Counted from the first letter of the stretch, positions 1 through 9,563 are shown. The stretch is 64,000 nt of DNA from Alkaliphilus pronyensis (GCF_009017275.1 NZ_WBZC01000003.1:1-64000), one strand, 5' to 3'. Numbers and translations: made by a program. Notes: a model not told the origin generated them from the letters alone.

Positions 1-22
1 GTCAGTTAACTGACTCTTTTTT
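1..22 (+). terminator. Terminator-like hairpin at window edge
   Basis: A short palindrome (GTCAG, loop TTAA, CTGAC) is followed directly by TCTTTTTT. It would end a plus-strand transcript coming from outside the window and lies just past the 3' end of the minus-strand PhoH gene, so it may serve both sides. The stem is only about 5 bp within the window and may extend upstream. Confidence 0.5.
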
Positions 23-28
23 AATGGA

Positions 29-1384
29 TTACATATGTTTTTCTGCTATTTTTGCTAATGGACTTCTTTCTACCTGTCGTAATTGGATATGGCCGGTTAT
101 ATCAAAATACTTCATTTTATCTACGGTGTATACTAAACCATTTGACTTTGAGTCCACCAAGATATTGTCGATTTGATTATCAGATGGGTCACCAACAAAA
201 ACAAATTTCGAATCATGGCCTGCTCTAGTTAATAATAGCTTTGCTAAGTGGGGGGTTGTTTGCTGGGCTTCATCAACTATAACTAAAGAACCAGATAGGG
301 TGCGCCCCCTCATATATGTGAATGACTTAGTTTCAATAATTCCCTTTTCTCGAAACATGTCGATAAACATATCAATACTATTCTCATTTCTTGTATTACC
401 AATGGTTTTTTTATCCTTAGACTTGTTATCAAATAGGTTGTCTATTGCATCATAAAAGGGACCCATCCAAGGCTTTAGCTTTTCAATTTCGTTGCCTGGT
501 AAATAACCTATATCATTTCCTGCGGGAACAACAGGTCTTACAAATACAATTTTTCTATAAACTCCCTTTTCTATAACCTTTTGGAGGGCCACACTGGTAG
601 GTAAAATGGTTTTTCCTGAGCCTGCACCTCCTGTTAAAGTAACAAAATGTACACTTTCGTCCATTAGAAGCTCGAAAGCCATTTTTTGCTCCATATTTAT
701 TGGTTTTAATCCCCAGGCAGATTCATTTTGGTATTTAAGGGGAACTATAAGAGAGCCATTATACTTAGCCAATAGCTCATGGGAAGAATTCTCTATATTT
801 TTAACATGGAAAAAATGATTGGGATAAATTTCTTCCTCAATTCTTGAGGGAAGTGGGAGGCCAAAATCAAAAATCATATCTATTTCCTTAGAGGACAGCT
901 CTAGCTCAGAATAGCCTTTGTATAAGGTATCAGTACTGACTTTATCAAACTTGTAATCCTGTACATTTATACCTAAGGAATCAGCTTTAATTTTCATAGA
1001 AAGGTCTTTAGTAACTAGTATTGTTGTGTTGTCACTAAGCTTTGAAAGGGCTTCACAAATAGATAATATTTTATTGTCGTTTTTATCCTGGTCCAAACCA
1101 TTGGGTAGACATTTTGTGTCCATGTGGTTTAGCTCAATTCTTATGGTACCGCCAGTTTCTAGTTTAATGCCTGTTGAGAAATCTCCATTTTTCCTTAGCT
1201 TGTTTATTTCTCTAAAGACACTTCTGGCATGGAAGCCCACCATACCTTCTCGATTCTTAAGGGTGTCTAACTCTTCGATACAGATAATAGGCATAATGAT
1301 ATTGTTTTCCTCAAAATTATTAAAGAAATAGGGGTCATGAATCATTACATTTGTATCAATAATATAGTCTTTTATCAAAACCAT
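29..1384 (-). CDS. PhoH family protein (PIN domain + PhoH ATPase)
   Basis: A 451-residue protein with two domains. The N-terminal ~150 residues form a PIN nuclease-type domain opening with DTNVMIHDPYFF, which carries the acidic pair typical of PIN. The C-terminal half is a PhoH/RecD-like ATPase with Walker A GGAGSGKT and Walker B LVIVDEAQQ. Length and order match the PIN-PhoH (YlaK/PhoH2-type) family, proposed to act as RNA helicase-nuclease proteins in the cytosol. A ribosome site GGAGGG precedes the ATG. It is transcribed alone and divergently from the MBL-fold gene, with a dispersed repeat in the shared upstream region. Family assignment is firm; the cellular substrate is not known from sequence. 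Confidence 0.92.
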   Translation of the reverse strand: MVLIKDYIIDTNVMIHDPYFFNNFEENNIIMPIICIEELDTLKNREGMVGFHARSVFREINKLRKNGDFSTGIKLETGGTIRIELNHMDTKCLPNGLDQDKNDNKILSICEALSKLSDNTTILVTKDLSMKIKADSLGINVQDYKFDKVSTDTLYKGYSELELSSKEIDMIFDFGLPLPSRIEEEIYPNHFFHVKNIENSSHELLAKYNGSLIVPLKYQNESAWGLKPINMEQKMAFELLMDESVHFVTLTGGAGSGKTILPTSVALQKVIEKGVYRKIVFVRPVVPAGNDIGYLPGNEIEKLKPWMGPFYDAIDNLFDNKSKDKKTIGNTRNENSIDMFIDMFREKGIIETKSFTYMRGRTLSGSLVIVDEAQQTTPHLAKLLLTRAGHDSKFVFVGDPSDNQIDNILVDSKSNGLVYTVDKMKYFDITGHIQLRQVERSPLAKIAEKHM

Positions 1385-1481
1385 CCCTCCTTTTTACCAT
1401 TTTACAACATATTATAACTTTGAGTATTATGGATTTGTTAAAAAACTAAAAATAGTAGAAAAGTATGATTTTCGACAATAT

Positions 1482-1614
1482 TATAAAGAAAACTAAGTTC
1501 AAATAAGGCCTTTACTCCACTGAACTCTAGCTGTATATATTTAGAAGTTTGCGAATACCTATGTTCAGCTTAAGAAGGGGGAGCATTAGTTACTCCTCTG
1601 CGATTAATTGATCT
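1482..1614. repeat. Dispersed structured repeat, divergent copy
   Basis: This intergenic stretch aligns end to end with the repeats at 43681-43806 and 49833-49959. It shares the opening TATAAAGAAAAC, AGTTC...GAACTCTAG flanks of the first hairpin, CTTAAGAAG in the second hairpin and a decayed tail TTAGTTACTCCTCTGCGAT (TTAGTAACGCCGCTGAGAT in the intact copies). The hairpins are degraded, so this looks like an old copy. It fills most of the ~300-bp gap between the divergent phoH-like and MBL-fold genes. Confidence 0.7.
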
Positions 1615-1696
1615 TAATATGGGATGTATAATTGCTGTTGTTTCATAAAAAATTGTAATATAATAAACATAAAATTATGTAAAAAGGGTGAATAAA

Positions 1697-2677
1697 ATGA
1701 TTAAAGAACTATATCCAAATGTTTTTTGCTGTGAAATACCCCTTCCTAATAATCCCCTTAAAGCCTTAAACAGTTATGTTATTAAAGGGGAGGAGGAGAG
1801 CTTAATTATAGATACGGGCTTTAATTGTAAAGAAAGTCAAGATGTATTCTTCAATAATTTACAGGAGTTAAAGGTTGATATTGCAAAATCAAAGGTAGTA
1901 ATTACCCATCTTCATTCCGATCACTCTGGACTTGCTCACCTAGTCTATAAAAGGGGAGGGAAAATCCACATGAGCAGGGGGGATGGAGCTGCCACCAAAA
2001 GAATGATGCAGGAGGAGAATTGGCAGGAGATAAAGCTGCAATTAGAAGCCTTTGGAGAGAGGGTAGAAAACAATTTCTTTGATAGTCATCCAGGAAAGAA
2101 ATATGCTCCCTCTGAAGAGTTCCATTTTACTACTATAGAGGAGGGAGATTCTATAGCCGTGGGTGACTATAGGCTAGAGGTTATTTCTGTACCGGGCCAT
2201 ACTCCTGATATGATTAATCTATATGATCCTAAGCACAAAATATATTTTTCAGGTGATCACATATTGAATCCTATAACACCTAACATTGGCTTTTGGGGTT
2301 TTAAATATCCAGTAATACTTAACCAGTATTTTAAAAGCCTCGAAAAAATATATAGCTTAGATATAAAGCTAACCCTACCTTCCCATAGAAGGATAATTAC
2401 AGACCATAAGAAAAGAATTAATGAATTAATAGCCCATCATGATGTAAGACTTAAAGAGGTACAGAATATTTTATGTGGGGCAGAAAGGCCCATGTCGGTG
2501 ACTGAGGTAGCAGAAGGAATGAGCTGGAGAATACCCTTTGATACATGGAGTAGCTTTCCACCACCGCAAAAGGCCTTTGCCCTAGGAGAAGCCATGAGTC
2601 ATTTAGAATTTTTAGTTTATCAGAAAAAAGCTGTTTTAGCCGATGATGAAGGCATACTGATGTTTAGTGCTAAATAG
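1697..2677 (+). CDS. MBL-fold metallo-hydrolase
   Basis: About 326 residues with the metallo-beta-lactamase signature THLHSDHSGL near residue 75 and a second metal-ligand region VPGHTPDMINL, followed by FSGDH and a late SH in LPSHRR. These are the usual ligands for a two-metal site. The C-terminal ~80 residues are helical, as in many MBL-fold hydrolases with an added winged-helix-like tail. ATG at 1697 is preferred over GTG 1688, because the AAGGG ribosome site lies just upstream at proper spacing and overlaps the GTG. It converges on feoB with a 2-base gap and no obvious terminator between them. The substrate cannot be told; glyoxalase II-like or thioesterase-like activity is possible. Confidence 0.88.
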   Translation: MIKELYPNVFCCEIPLPNNPLKALNSYVIKGEEESLIIDTGFNCKESQDVFFNNLQELKVDIAKSKVVITHLHSDHSGLAHLVYKRGGKIHMSRGDGAATKRMMQEENWQEIKLQLEAFGERVENNFFDSHPGKKYAPSEEFHFTTIEEGDSIAVGDYRLEVISVPGHTPDMINLYDPKHKIYFSGDHILNPITPNIGFWGFKYPVILNQYFKSLEKIYSLDIKLTLPSHRRIITDHKKRINELIAHHDVRLKEVQNILCGAERPMSVTEVAEGMSWRIPFDTWSSFPPPQKAFALGEAMSHLEFLVYQKKAVLADDEGILMFSAK

Positions 2678-2679
2678 CT

Positions 2680-4827
2680 TTAAACAAGCCCCAATAATTT
2701 TACCCCTTGAGCTACTATAAAGCAAACCAAAATACCAGTTATAGTAGGTACTAAAAAGGAAATTCCAGTCCATTTCCAGCTTAAGGTTTCTTTTCGGATG
2801 GTTAAAAGAGTAGTACCACAGGGCCAATGATTTAATGAGAATAGCATTGTGCAAACAGCTGTTAGCCAAGTCCAGCCATTATCTACAAATAATTGTCTCA
2901 TCTCAGCTAAGCTATCTAGCTCCAGCATAGAGCCCTTTGACATATAGCTCATAATTAAAATTGGAAGCACAATTTCATTGGCAGGTAACCCAAGTATAAA
3001 AGCCATCATAATGTAGCCATCAAGACCTAATAGCTTAGCAAATGGATCTAAGAACTGGGCACATATTGTTAAAATACTTAAATCACCAATTGTGACGTTA
3101 GCCATAAGCCATATTACTAAGCCGGCTGGTGCAGCTACAACCACTGCTCGACCTAGAACAAATAGGGTACGGTCTAAAAGAGAGCGAACTATAATTCTGC
3201 CTACCTGGGGCTTTCTATAGGGGGGCAACTCTAAAGTAAAGGAGGAGGGCAAACCCTTCAATATTGTTTTTGACAATAATCTTGAAATTAAAAGGGTAAT
3301 TAAAACTCCCAATACAATAGTTGCTAAAACCGACAAGGTAGCTATAATTGAACTGAAGGCACCAGCAGAAGCAGCAATAAATATACTGGCTAATGCGATT
3401 AAGGTAGGAAATCTACCGTTACAAGGAACAAAGTTATTAGTTATTGTAGCTATTAACCTTTCTCTTGGAGAATCAATAATTCTACAGGCAATTATTCCAG
3501 CAGCATTACAGCCAAAGCCCATACACATGGTTAGAGCCTGTTTTCCATGGGCACAAGCCTTTTTGAAGTAATAATCTAAATTAAAGGCAACACGAGGTAA
3601 GTATCCTAAATCCTCAAGCAAAGTAAATAATGGAAAGAAAATAGCCATTGGAGGAAGCATTACAGAAACTACCCAGGCTAATGTACGATAGACACCTAGC
3701 ACGAGAATATCATGTAACCACATTGGAGCCTCTATCCAGTAAAAAAAGTCAGTCAAATGCCCCTCAATCCAAAACAAGCCATCCGCCAGCATAGCTGAAG
3801 GAACGTTGGCACCAGCAATAGTAAGCCAAAAAACCAAGCCTAAAAGGGAAATCATAATGGGTATACCAAATAATTTAGAGGTTAACACACTATCAATTTT
3901 TCTATCAAACTGGTTATAAGACTCATTTTCTATAGAAACAACTTCTCTACTGATTTTTTCTGCTGCTTTAACTATATTTGAGACAATAAGGTCGGGTAAA
4001 TCTTCCAGCATTATATTGCTTTCTACTAAGTGTTTACCAGCAGCATCTAATTTCATCTGTATTAATGTATTCTCTGACAAATTAAATTTTAGGTAATCAT
4101 TTATGGATTCCAAGAGAGAGGTATCCCCATCAATAAGGCGAAGAGCCGCCCACTTACTATTAATCCTATTACCTACTAAATCATGAATAGGTGGTTCTAC
4201 CTCTTGTATGGCCTTTTCAAGAGCCTCATCATAGGTTACTTTTTTTGGCATAGGATTTATATCTCCACAGGCCACCTTTTTTACTATGTCCTTTAGCTCC
4301 TTTAACCCCTTTCCACTTCTGGCTGTGGTTCCTACTACAGGCACACCCAGTAAGCTAGATAGCTTTTTAAGATTAATATTAATTTTCTTTCTTTTAGCTT
4401 CATCCATTAAATTTACGCATACCACAACCTTATTTGTGATTTCTGTAATTTGCAGTACTAAGTTAAGATTTCTTTCTAAGCAGGTGGCATCTGTAACCAC
4501 TACAGTTGCATGGGGATTACCAAAGCAAATAAAATCCCTGGCAACCTCCTCTTCTACTGAATTAGCTAATAAAGAATATGTTCCTGGCAAATCAACCAAT
4601 ACAAATTTTTTGTTTTCATGTACATACCTTCCCTGGGCGTTGGTAACAGTTTTACCTGGCCAGTTTCCAGTGTGTTGATTCAGACCAGTAAGGCTGTTGA
4701 AGACAGTGCTTTTACCGGTATTTGGATTACCTGCCAATGCAGTTACTATGTCATCTGGTGATTCCAATTGAACCTCAAACATTTCCTTTAAGGCACCCGT
4801 GCCTGTTGATTCCTTAGTTAAACCCAT
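2680..4827 (-). CDS. feoB: Ferrous iron transport protein B
   Basis: A 715-residue FeoB, the membrane Fe(II) transporter with a cytosolic G-protein domain. G1 is GNPNTGKSTVFN near residue 34, G3 VDLPGTYSL, and G4 NLMDEA. A GDI-like helical region follows, then a polytopic membrane domain from about residue 325 with the conserved core CMGFGCNAAGIIACR. A short N-terminal extension of about 25 residues precedes the G domain. The GGGAGG ribosome site lies 15 bases behind feoA, so the two are co-transcribed. It should import Fe(II) under anaerobic, iron-poor conditions. Regulation by the divergent DtxR-type gene at 5237 is likely from context, but I could not find a convincing operator. Confidence 0.97.
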   Translation of the reverse strand: MGLTKESTGTGALKEMFEVQLESPDDIVTALAGNPNTGKSTVFNSLTGLNQHTGNWPGKTVTNAQGRYVHENKKFVLVDLPGTYSLLANSVEEEVARDFICFGNPHATVVVTDATCLERNLNLVLQITEITNKVVVCVNLMDEAKRKKININLKKLSSLLGVPVVGTTARSGKGLKELKDIVKKVACGDINPMPKKVTYDEALEKAIQEVEPPIHDLVGNRINSKWAALRLIDGDTSLLESINDYLKFNLSENTLIQMKLDAAGKHLVESNIMLEDLPDLIVSNIVKAAEKISREVVSIENESYNQFDRKIDSVLTSKLFGIPIMISLLGLVFWLTIAGANVPSAMLADGLFWIEGHLTDFFYWIEAPMWLHDILVLGVYRTLAWVVSVMLPPMAIFFPLFTLLEDLGYLPRVAFNLDYYFKKACAHGKQALTMCMGFGCNAAGIIACRIIDSPRERLIATITNNFVPCNGRFPTLIALASIFIAASAGAFSSIIATLSVLATIVLGVLITLLISRLLSKTILKGLPSSFTLELPPYRKPQVGRIIVRSLLDRTLFVLGRAVVVAAPAGLVIWLMANVTIGDLSILTICAQFLDPFAKLLGLDGYIMMAFILGLPANEIVLPILIMSYMSKGSMLELDSLAEMRQLFVDNGWTWLTAVCTMLFSLNHWPCGTTLLTIRKETLSWKWTGISFLVPTITGILVCFIVAQGVKLLGLV

Positions 4828-4842
4828 AAAATATCCTCCCTA

Positions 4843-5088
4843 CTATTTCTTTATTGATTCAACTAGTATTTTAGATGCTTCTTCTGAGCGTAAGGCAATA
4901 ACAGCTCCCCTTATCTCATAGGCAATGGGATCTCCAGCAGGACTTTTTCTTAAGGACTCTACTGTTGTATCATCAATTAATCCTAAATCCAACATCCTCC
5001 TACGGGCAATTCCATCTGCAATAAGCCTTTTCACCTTGCCAAATGAGCCCACAGGCAATTCATTAAGCGATATTAAACTGTTATTCAT
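4843..5088 (-). CDS. feoA: Ferrous iron transport protein A
   Basis: An 81-residue FeoA, a small SH3-like cytosolic protein that partners FeoB. The conserved segment around LIADGIARRRMLDLGLI and the C-terminal YEIRGAVIALR match the family. Its ribosome site AAAGGGG precedes ATG at proper spacing. It is the first gene of the feoAB operon. The promoter must lie in the 148-bp gap to the divergent DtxR-family gene. Confidence 0.95.
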   Translation of the reverse strand: MNNSLISLNELPVGSFGKVKRLIADGIARRRMLDLGLIDDTTVESLRKSPAGDPIAYEIRGAVIALRSEEASKILVESIKK

Positions 5089-5236
5089 GTAAAAAACCCC
5101 TTTCTACAAATTTTTTATAGGTTAGTATCATAAATTAGTTGTAGGAAACATTATTTGCTGTACCTAATAACTAAGATATGAGCTATTGCTTAAACCTGTT
5201 ACATAGAAAAGTAAAAATATTAAAGGGGATGTAATT

Positions 5237-5731
5237 TTGAAAAAGAATAAGGAATTTCATACGGTTAGAGGTTACCAAATGCTAAGCTCTGAGAATAAAA
5301 AATTAACTTCAAGCATGGAGGATTATCTGGAAATGATATATAGAACCTGCATTAAGGAAGGCTATATTCGTGTTAATCAATTGGCCCGTAAGCTAAATGT
5401 TAGACCTTCATCTGCTACTAAGATTGTTCAGAAGCTAAGCGAATTACAATTAATAATCTACCAGAGGTACGGAATAATACAGCTGACTCAAGAGGGGAAA
5501 ACAATAGGAGAGTTTCTTCTTAAAAGACATGATATTATTCAAAGATTTTTAAAGATTCTAGGCATTGAAGAGACACTGCTTAAAGAAACAGAATTAATAG
5601 AGCATGATGTAAGCAGCCGTACATTACAGGCAATAGATTTGTTTAACTCCTTTATAGACCAAAATCCTGATATTAAAAAGCAATATGAGGATTTTAGAGC
5701 TACAAAGCAAAAACAAAGTGAGAAAAGCTAA
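5237..5731 (+). CDS. DtxR/MntR-family metal-dependent repressor
   Basis: A 164-residue DNA-binding protein with an N-terminal winged helix (SMEDYLEMIYRTC, then RVNQLARKLNVRPSSATKIV as recognition region) and a helical dimerisation/metal domain with HDVSSRTLQAID near residue 130. It lacks the C-terminal SH3-like domain, as in MntR. The first 20 residues extend beyond the family core; the TTG start is kept because AAGGGG sits about 9 bases upstream. Lying divergent to feoAB and directly before a YeiH-type gene, it is the obvious candidate to control both with Fe(II) or Mn(II) as co-repressor. Which metal it senses is not decided by the sequence. Confidence 0.87.
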   Translation: MKKNKEFHTVRGYQMLSSENKKLTSSMEDYLEMIYRTCIKEGYIRVNQLARKLNVRPSSATKIVQKLSELQLIIYQRYGIIQLTQEGKTIGEFLLKRHDIIQRFLKILGIEETLLKETELIEHDVSSRTLQAIDLFNSFIDQNPDIKKQYEDFRATKQKQSEKS

Positions 5732-5740
5732 TGAACCTAA

Positions 5741-5772
5741 ACTTAACCTTATGTATGTATACTTAAGGTTTA
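5741..5772. promoter_or_regulatory. Inverted repeat, candidate operator for yeiH-like gene
   Basis: AACCTTA (5745-5751) and TAAGGTT (5764-5770) form an inverted repeat with a 12-base spacer, inside a larger imperfect palindrome running from CTAAAC to GTTTAG. A TATAAT lies about 10 bases downstream near 5781. The position between a DtxR-type repressor gene and the next gene suggests an operator, but the spacing is wider than usual DtxR/MntR boxes. Confidence 0.35.
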
Positions 5773-5824
5773 GATGATGATATAATTGATAGCTGTAAGG
5801 ATTACACTTAAAGGATGATAAAAA

Positions 5825-6808
5825 ATGAGTAAGCTCTACAAACTTATTCCTGGATTCATGCTGGCATTTACTATAGGTTTAATTTCATTGTATTTGGGTA
5901 AAAGCTTTACTATAATTGGAGGTCCGATATTTGCAATACTAATAGCCATGTTAATTGCATCCACCTGTAGCATACCCAATTCATTAAAAATTGGTATAAA
6001 GTTTACAGCAAAAAAGATGCTTCAATTGGCTATAGTACTGCTGGGTTTCCAGCTAAATCTCTTTAATGTGTTAAAGATGGGTATGCAATCCTTAACAATG
6101 ATTTTATTCACTATCTCCTCGGTATTCATAGTTTCCTATACGATATCAAAGCTTTTAAGAATACATAAGAATAAAGCTATTTTAATTGCAGTAGGTACAG
6201 CTATTTGTGGTGGCTCTGCAATTGCAGCTACAGCTCCTGTAATTATGGCTGAGGATGAAGAAGTGGCTGCTTCAATATCAACAATTTTTCTATTTAATAT
6301 TGTAGCAGTATTTGTTTTTCCTCCCATAGGTAGACTATTAGAAATGACAGATATAACCTTTGGTTTATGGAGTGGACTAGCTATAAACGATACTTCCTCC
6401 GTTGTAGCAGCGGCACAGGTCTGGAGTTCTGAAGCTTTAAGTATAGCAACAATAGTAAAGTTAACAAGAACCCTAATGATTTTACCAATTACTATGATCT
6501 TAAGTATTTATTCTTTAAAAACTAGTTCAAATAGCAATCGAGTCAATTTAGCGGGGCAACTGCCCTGGTTTATTGTTGGGTTTTTATTTACCTCTGTTAT
6601 AGCAACACTCAATGTAATAGCAATAGATATAACAAGAGCTTTAGTAGATTTAGGTAAGCTACTTATAATTATAGCAATGGCGGCAATAGGTTTAAACACA
6701 GACATTAAGCAGTTGATGTCTAATGGAATAAAACCTTTAGCTTTAGGCTTATGCTGTAGTATAACCGTTGCAATAGTGGCTATTATTGTAATAAAGCTAT
6801 TATTTTAA
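5825..6808 (+). CDS. YeiH/UPF0324-family putative exporter
   Basis: A 327-residue integral membrane protein with about ten hydrophobic helices. The conserved family core is present: LLGFQLNL, then AVGTAICGGSAIAATAP near residue 125, and GLAINDTSSVVAAA near residue 190. It belongs to the YeiH family, annotated as putative sulfate exporters on limited evidence. It starts 93 bases after the DtxR-type gene behind an inverted repeat and a TATAAT box. Metal-linked regulation is inferred from position only; the substrate is unproven. Confidence 0.88.
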   Translation: MSKLYKLIPGFMLAFTIGLISLYLGKSFTIIGGPIFAILIAMLIASTCSIPNSLKIGIKFTAKKMLQLAIVLLGFQLNLFNVLKMGMQSLTMILFTISSVFIVSYTISKLLRIHKNKAILIAVGTAICGGSAIAATAPVIMAEDEEVAASISTIFLFNIVAVFVFPPIGRLLEMTDITFGLWSGLAINDTSSVVAAAQVWSSEALSIATIVKLTRTLMILPITMILSIYSLKTSSNSNRVNLAGQLPWFIVGFLFTSVIATLNVIAIDITRALVDLGKLLIIIAMAAIGLNTDIKQLMSNGIKPLALGLCCSITVAIVAIIVIKLLF

Positions 6809-6938
6809 AATATTTTTTTAAAATAAAAAACGACAAAAAACGTCAAAAATTTACAAAAACACTGATATAATGATTTTATAATATAAAGTAAACTATTAAC
6901 CAATTTAACTAAATTTGCTTTCTACAGGGGGACTTGAA

Positions 6939-8261
6939 ATGGGTGAAAACTATTTAAAAAAAGAATTGTATCAACTTGTAAAAAGGGATTCAACTATATT
7001 TGATTTTGTTCAAGCAGGCTTTTTAGATGGCATTTGGTATTGGGATATAGAAAATCCAGAGAATGAATGGATGAGTGAAAGATTTTGGGAAACATTAGGC
7101 TATGATCCAAAGGAAAAAAAGCATCTCGCATACGAATGGCAGGATATTATCTTCAAAGAAGATTTAAAAGCAGCAACATCTAATTTTCAGAAACACTGTT
7201 TAGATCCAAACCATCCCTATGATCAAATTGTACGTTATAGACATAAAAATGGATCTACTGTATGGGTTAGGTGTAGAGGAATAGCAATTAGGGATGACAG
7301 CGGTGAGCCTATTCGAATGCTAGGGGCACATACAGATATAACTAGCCTAAAGGAAGCTGAGGAAGAAATAAAAAGTATTTCTTTAGAATATGAAAAAGTA
7401 TTTAACGGTACTCAAGATGCCATGTTTTTAGTAGAGGTTTTAGATAATAATACATTTCGATATATACGTACTAATCTTACCCATCAAAGCAAAACAAAAA
7501 TATCCTTAGAAAAGATAAGAAATAAAACCCCCCAAGAGCTACTTGGTAAAGAAATTGGAGATATTATATCAAAAAATTATCAGAGGTGCTATGAAAGCAG
7601 GGAAAGCATTGTCTATGAAGAAGAGCTATGCTTACCTGGTGGTAATAGAGTTTGGTTAACAACCTTAACACCAATTTTAGAGGATAATAGAAAATCTTAT
7701 ATTGTAGGCTCTTCTACAGATATAACAGATAGAAAGGAATTGGAGCTAGAGCTTCAAAACAGTGCTTATTATGACAAGCTAACAGGAATACCAAATAGAA
7801 GATTGTTTTTTGAGAAGCTAAGTCAAATGATAACAGAAAACAAGAGGGATAGCAAAAAGTTTGCAGTGCTTTTTATTGATTTAGACGGCTTTAAGGCAGT
7901 TAATGATAATTATGGACATGAAGTAGGAGATAAGGTTTTAGCCACAGTAGCCAGTCGCCTACAAAATTGTGTTAGAAGGTCAGATGTTTTATCACGAATG
8001 GGTGGAGATGAGTTTACAGTTATTCTTAGAAACATAAAGGACAAAAATGCTATAGAAGCTATCGTTAATAAAATCCACAAAGCCCTTAAGGAGGTTATGT
8101 ACATAGATGAACAGGAGTGTAGAGTAGATTCTTCCATTGGAATTGCAATATATCCAGAAAACGGCAAGGATTGCGATACTTTATTACGGAATGCTGATGC
8201 AGCTATGTATGACATTAAGAAAAATGGAAAAGGTGGGTATAGTTTTTTTAGCAATAATTAG
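6939..8261 (+). CDS. PAS-PAS-GGDEF diguanylate cyclase
   Basis: A 440-residue cytosolic protein with no membrane segment. A PAS_3-type sensor domain spans about residues 10-140 (DGIWYWDIENPENEWMSERF, then VRYRHKNGSTVWVRCRG), a second PAS follows at about 145-270, and the GGDEF domain fills the rest. The catalytic GGDEF is intact (RMGGDEFTV), and an RxxD product-inhibition site (RRSD) sits five residues before it. The protein should make c-di-GMP from two GTP and be feedback-inhibited. ATG 6939 is chosen over an upstream TTG because GGGGG lies 8 bases before it. Monocistronic, with a strong terminator after it. PAS ligands cannot be predicted. Confidence 0.94.
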   Translation: MGENYLKKELYQLVKRDSTIFDFVQAGFLDGIWYWDIENPENEWMSERFWETLGYDPKEKKHLAYEWQDIIFKEDLKAATSNFQKHCLDPNHPYDQIVRYRHKNGSTVWVRCRGIAIRDDSGEPIRMLGAHTDITSLKEAEEEIKSISLEYEKVFNGTQDAMFLVEVLDNNTFRYIRTNLTHQSKTKISLEKIRNKTPQELLGKEIGDIISKNYQRCYESRESIVYEEELCLPGGNRVWLTTLTPILEDNRKSYIVGSSTDITDRKELELELQNSAYYDKLTGIPNRRLFFEKLSQMITENKRDSKKFAVLFIDLDGFKAVNDNYGHEVGDKVLATVASRLQNCVRRSDVLSRMGGDEFTVILRNIKDKNAIEAIVNKIHKALKEVMYIDEQECRVDSSIGIAIYPENGKDCDTLLRNADAAMYDIKKNGKGGYSFFSNN

Positions 8262-8279
8262 ATAATTAGCAATCCTATG

Positions 8280-8314
8280 GCATCTATATAGATAGATGCT
8301 GTTTTCTTTTTTTT
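8280..8314 (+). terminator. Terminator after diguanylate cyclase
   Basis: Perfect 8-bp stem GCATCTAT/ATAGATGC with a 4-base loop, followed by TGTTTTC and a run of eight T. It is a typical intrinsic terminator. Confidence 0.85.
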
Positions 8315-8359
8315 GTAAAGGGTATAAATCAACATACGTTAAATAAGGAAGGTGAAAAT

Positions 8360-9559
8360 ATGACAATCAAAAAAAAGCTAATTTTATTACTAATTCCATT
8401 TATAATTGTTTCTGGTTTTATGTTTTATTATTTTACATATTCAAATGAAGCTATAGAAGCCTATGAGGTTAAGGAATTAGATGCAATAAACACTATTGTG
8501 GTAAATGGTAAAATTGTTCCAGCTAAAAGTCTACAAATCAGGTCTCCCATAACTGGAGTAGTTAAAGAAATTAAGGTTAAGGAAGGCTCGCCTGTTGAAG
8601 CTGAAAATATAATGATTGTCTTTGAAACAGAGGACATCGAAAATCAATTAAGGGAAATAGAGGCAAACAAAAGGGTTATTGAGTTTTCCCTACAAGAGTT
8701 ATCAGGAAATGGCTATAAGCTACGGGAGGAAGAGGTTAATATTGCCAATATTCAACTGGAGGAAGCGAAAAAAGCACTTGATAGGAGTAAGGAGCTATAT
8801 AATAACAAGGCTATAAGTCAAAGGGAGTATGAAAGTGCACTGACAAACTATGATTTGGCACTGGCTAAATATAATTTAGCCCTCATTAACCAGCAAAACT
8901 TATCCCATAGTGGTAGTAAAACTAAACAAATAGAAGCACAAATAGATCAATTTAATATAAGGCTTCAGGGTACTAATCTACTACTGGAAAAACACAGCAT
9001 AGTAGCTCCCTTTAAAGGAAAGATTACTGAATTATTAATTAAGGAGGGGGAGTTTATACAGGTGGGAGCTCCTCTATTGGTATTAGAGGATCAAAGGGAG
9101 TTCTTTTTAGAGGTTAACTTAGATGAAAAGGAGCTTCAATATATTAGCGTAGGTCAAGAGGCCATTATATCACCCCAGTCATACCCCAATATGAGGATTA
9201 ATGGAACTATTGGAAGCATTAAGCCCTTTGTTGATACTGAGAGAGGGACTATTTCCATAAGCATAAAGCTAGAAGAAGCCAACGAGGCTGTTATAACTGG
9301 TCTTACAGCATCTGCAGAAATTATTACAAATGAATATAAAGCAGTTAAGCCTATACCTAAAAGATTCATTATTAATGATGAAAACGATAACTATGTGTTT
9401 ACTATGGTTGACAATAAAACAGAAAAAATAAAGCTTAGCATAGAAGCTGAAACAAGTGATAGCTTTATAGTAAAGGATGGAGTTACAAAGGGGGATGTTA
9501 TACTGTTACCGGACGGTATTGAGGAAGGACAAAGGGTAAAGCCTATGTTAGGGGAGTGA
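8360..9559 (+). CDS. HlyD/MacA-type efflux adaptor
   Basis: A 399-residue membrane-fusion protein. One N-terminal membrane anchor (about residues 7-27) precedes a biotinyl-lipoyl half (GKIVPAKSLQIRSPITGVVK), an alpha-helical hairpin (about 100-195) and the second lipoyl half (HSIVAPFKGKITELLIKEG), with a beta-barrel after it. Such adaptors pair with MacB-type ABC permeases to move peptides, lipids or drugs across the envelope. The permease gene starts 4 bases after its stop and the ATPase follows, so this is the first gene of a three-gene export operon. Confidence 0.9.
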   Translation: MTIKKKLILLLIPFIIVSGFMFYYFTYSNEAIEAYEVKELDAINTIVVNGKIVPAKSLQIRSPITGVVKEIKVKEGSPVEAENIMIVFETEDIENQLREIEANKRVIEFSLQELSGNGYKLREEEVNIANIQLEEAKKALDRSKELYNNKAISQREYESALTNYDLALAKYNLALINQQNLSHSGSKTKQIEAQIDQFNIRLQGTNLLLEKHSIVAPFKGKITELLIKEGEFIQVGAPLLVLEDQREFFLEVNLDEKELQYISVGQEAIISPQSYPNMRINGTIGSIKPFVDTERGTISISIKLEEANEAVITGLTASAEIITNEYKAVKPIPKRFIINDENDNYVFTMVDNKTEKIKLSIEAETSDSFIVKDGVTKGDVILLPDGIEEGQRVKPMLGE

Positions 9560-9563
9560 TAAA

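Noticed and set aside
5100-5200. Iron-box operator between feoA and the DtxR-family gene
   Set aside because: TTAGTATCATAAATTAG and nearby stretches are AT-rich, but none is a proper inverted repeat matching DtxR, MntR or Fur sites.
7910-8254. Open frame antisense to the GGDEF domain
   Set aside because: No ribosome site or recognisable protein; it mirrors codon bias of the cyclase gene on the other strand. The same applies to other long antisense frames, e.g. within feoB, ABC genes and the chemoreceptor.
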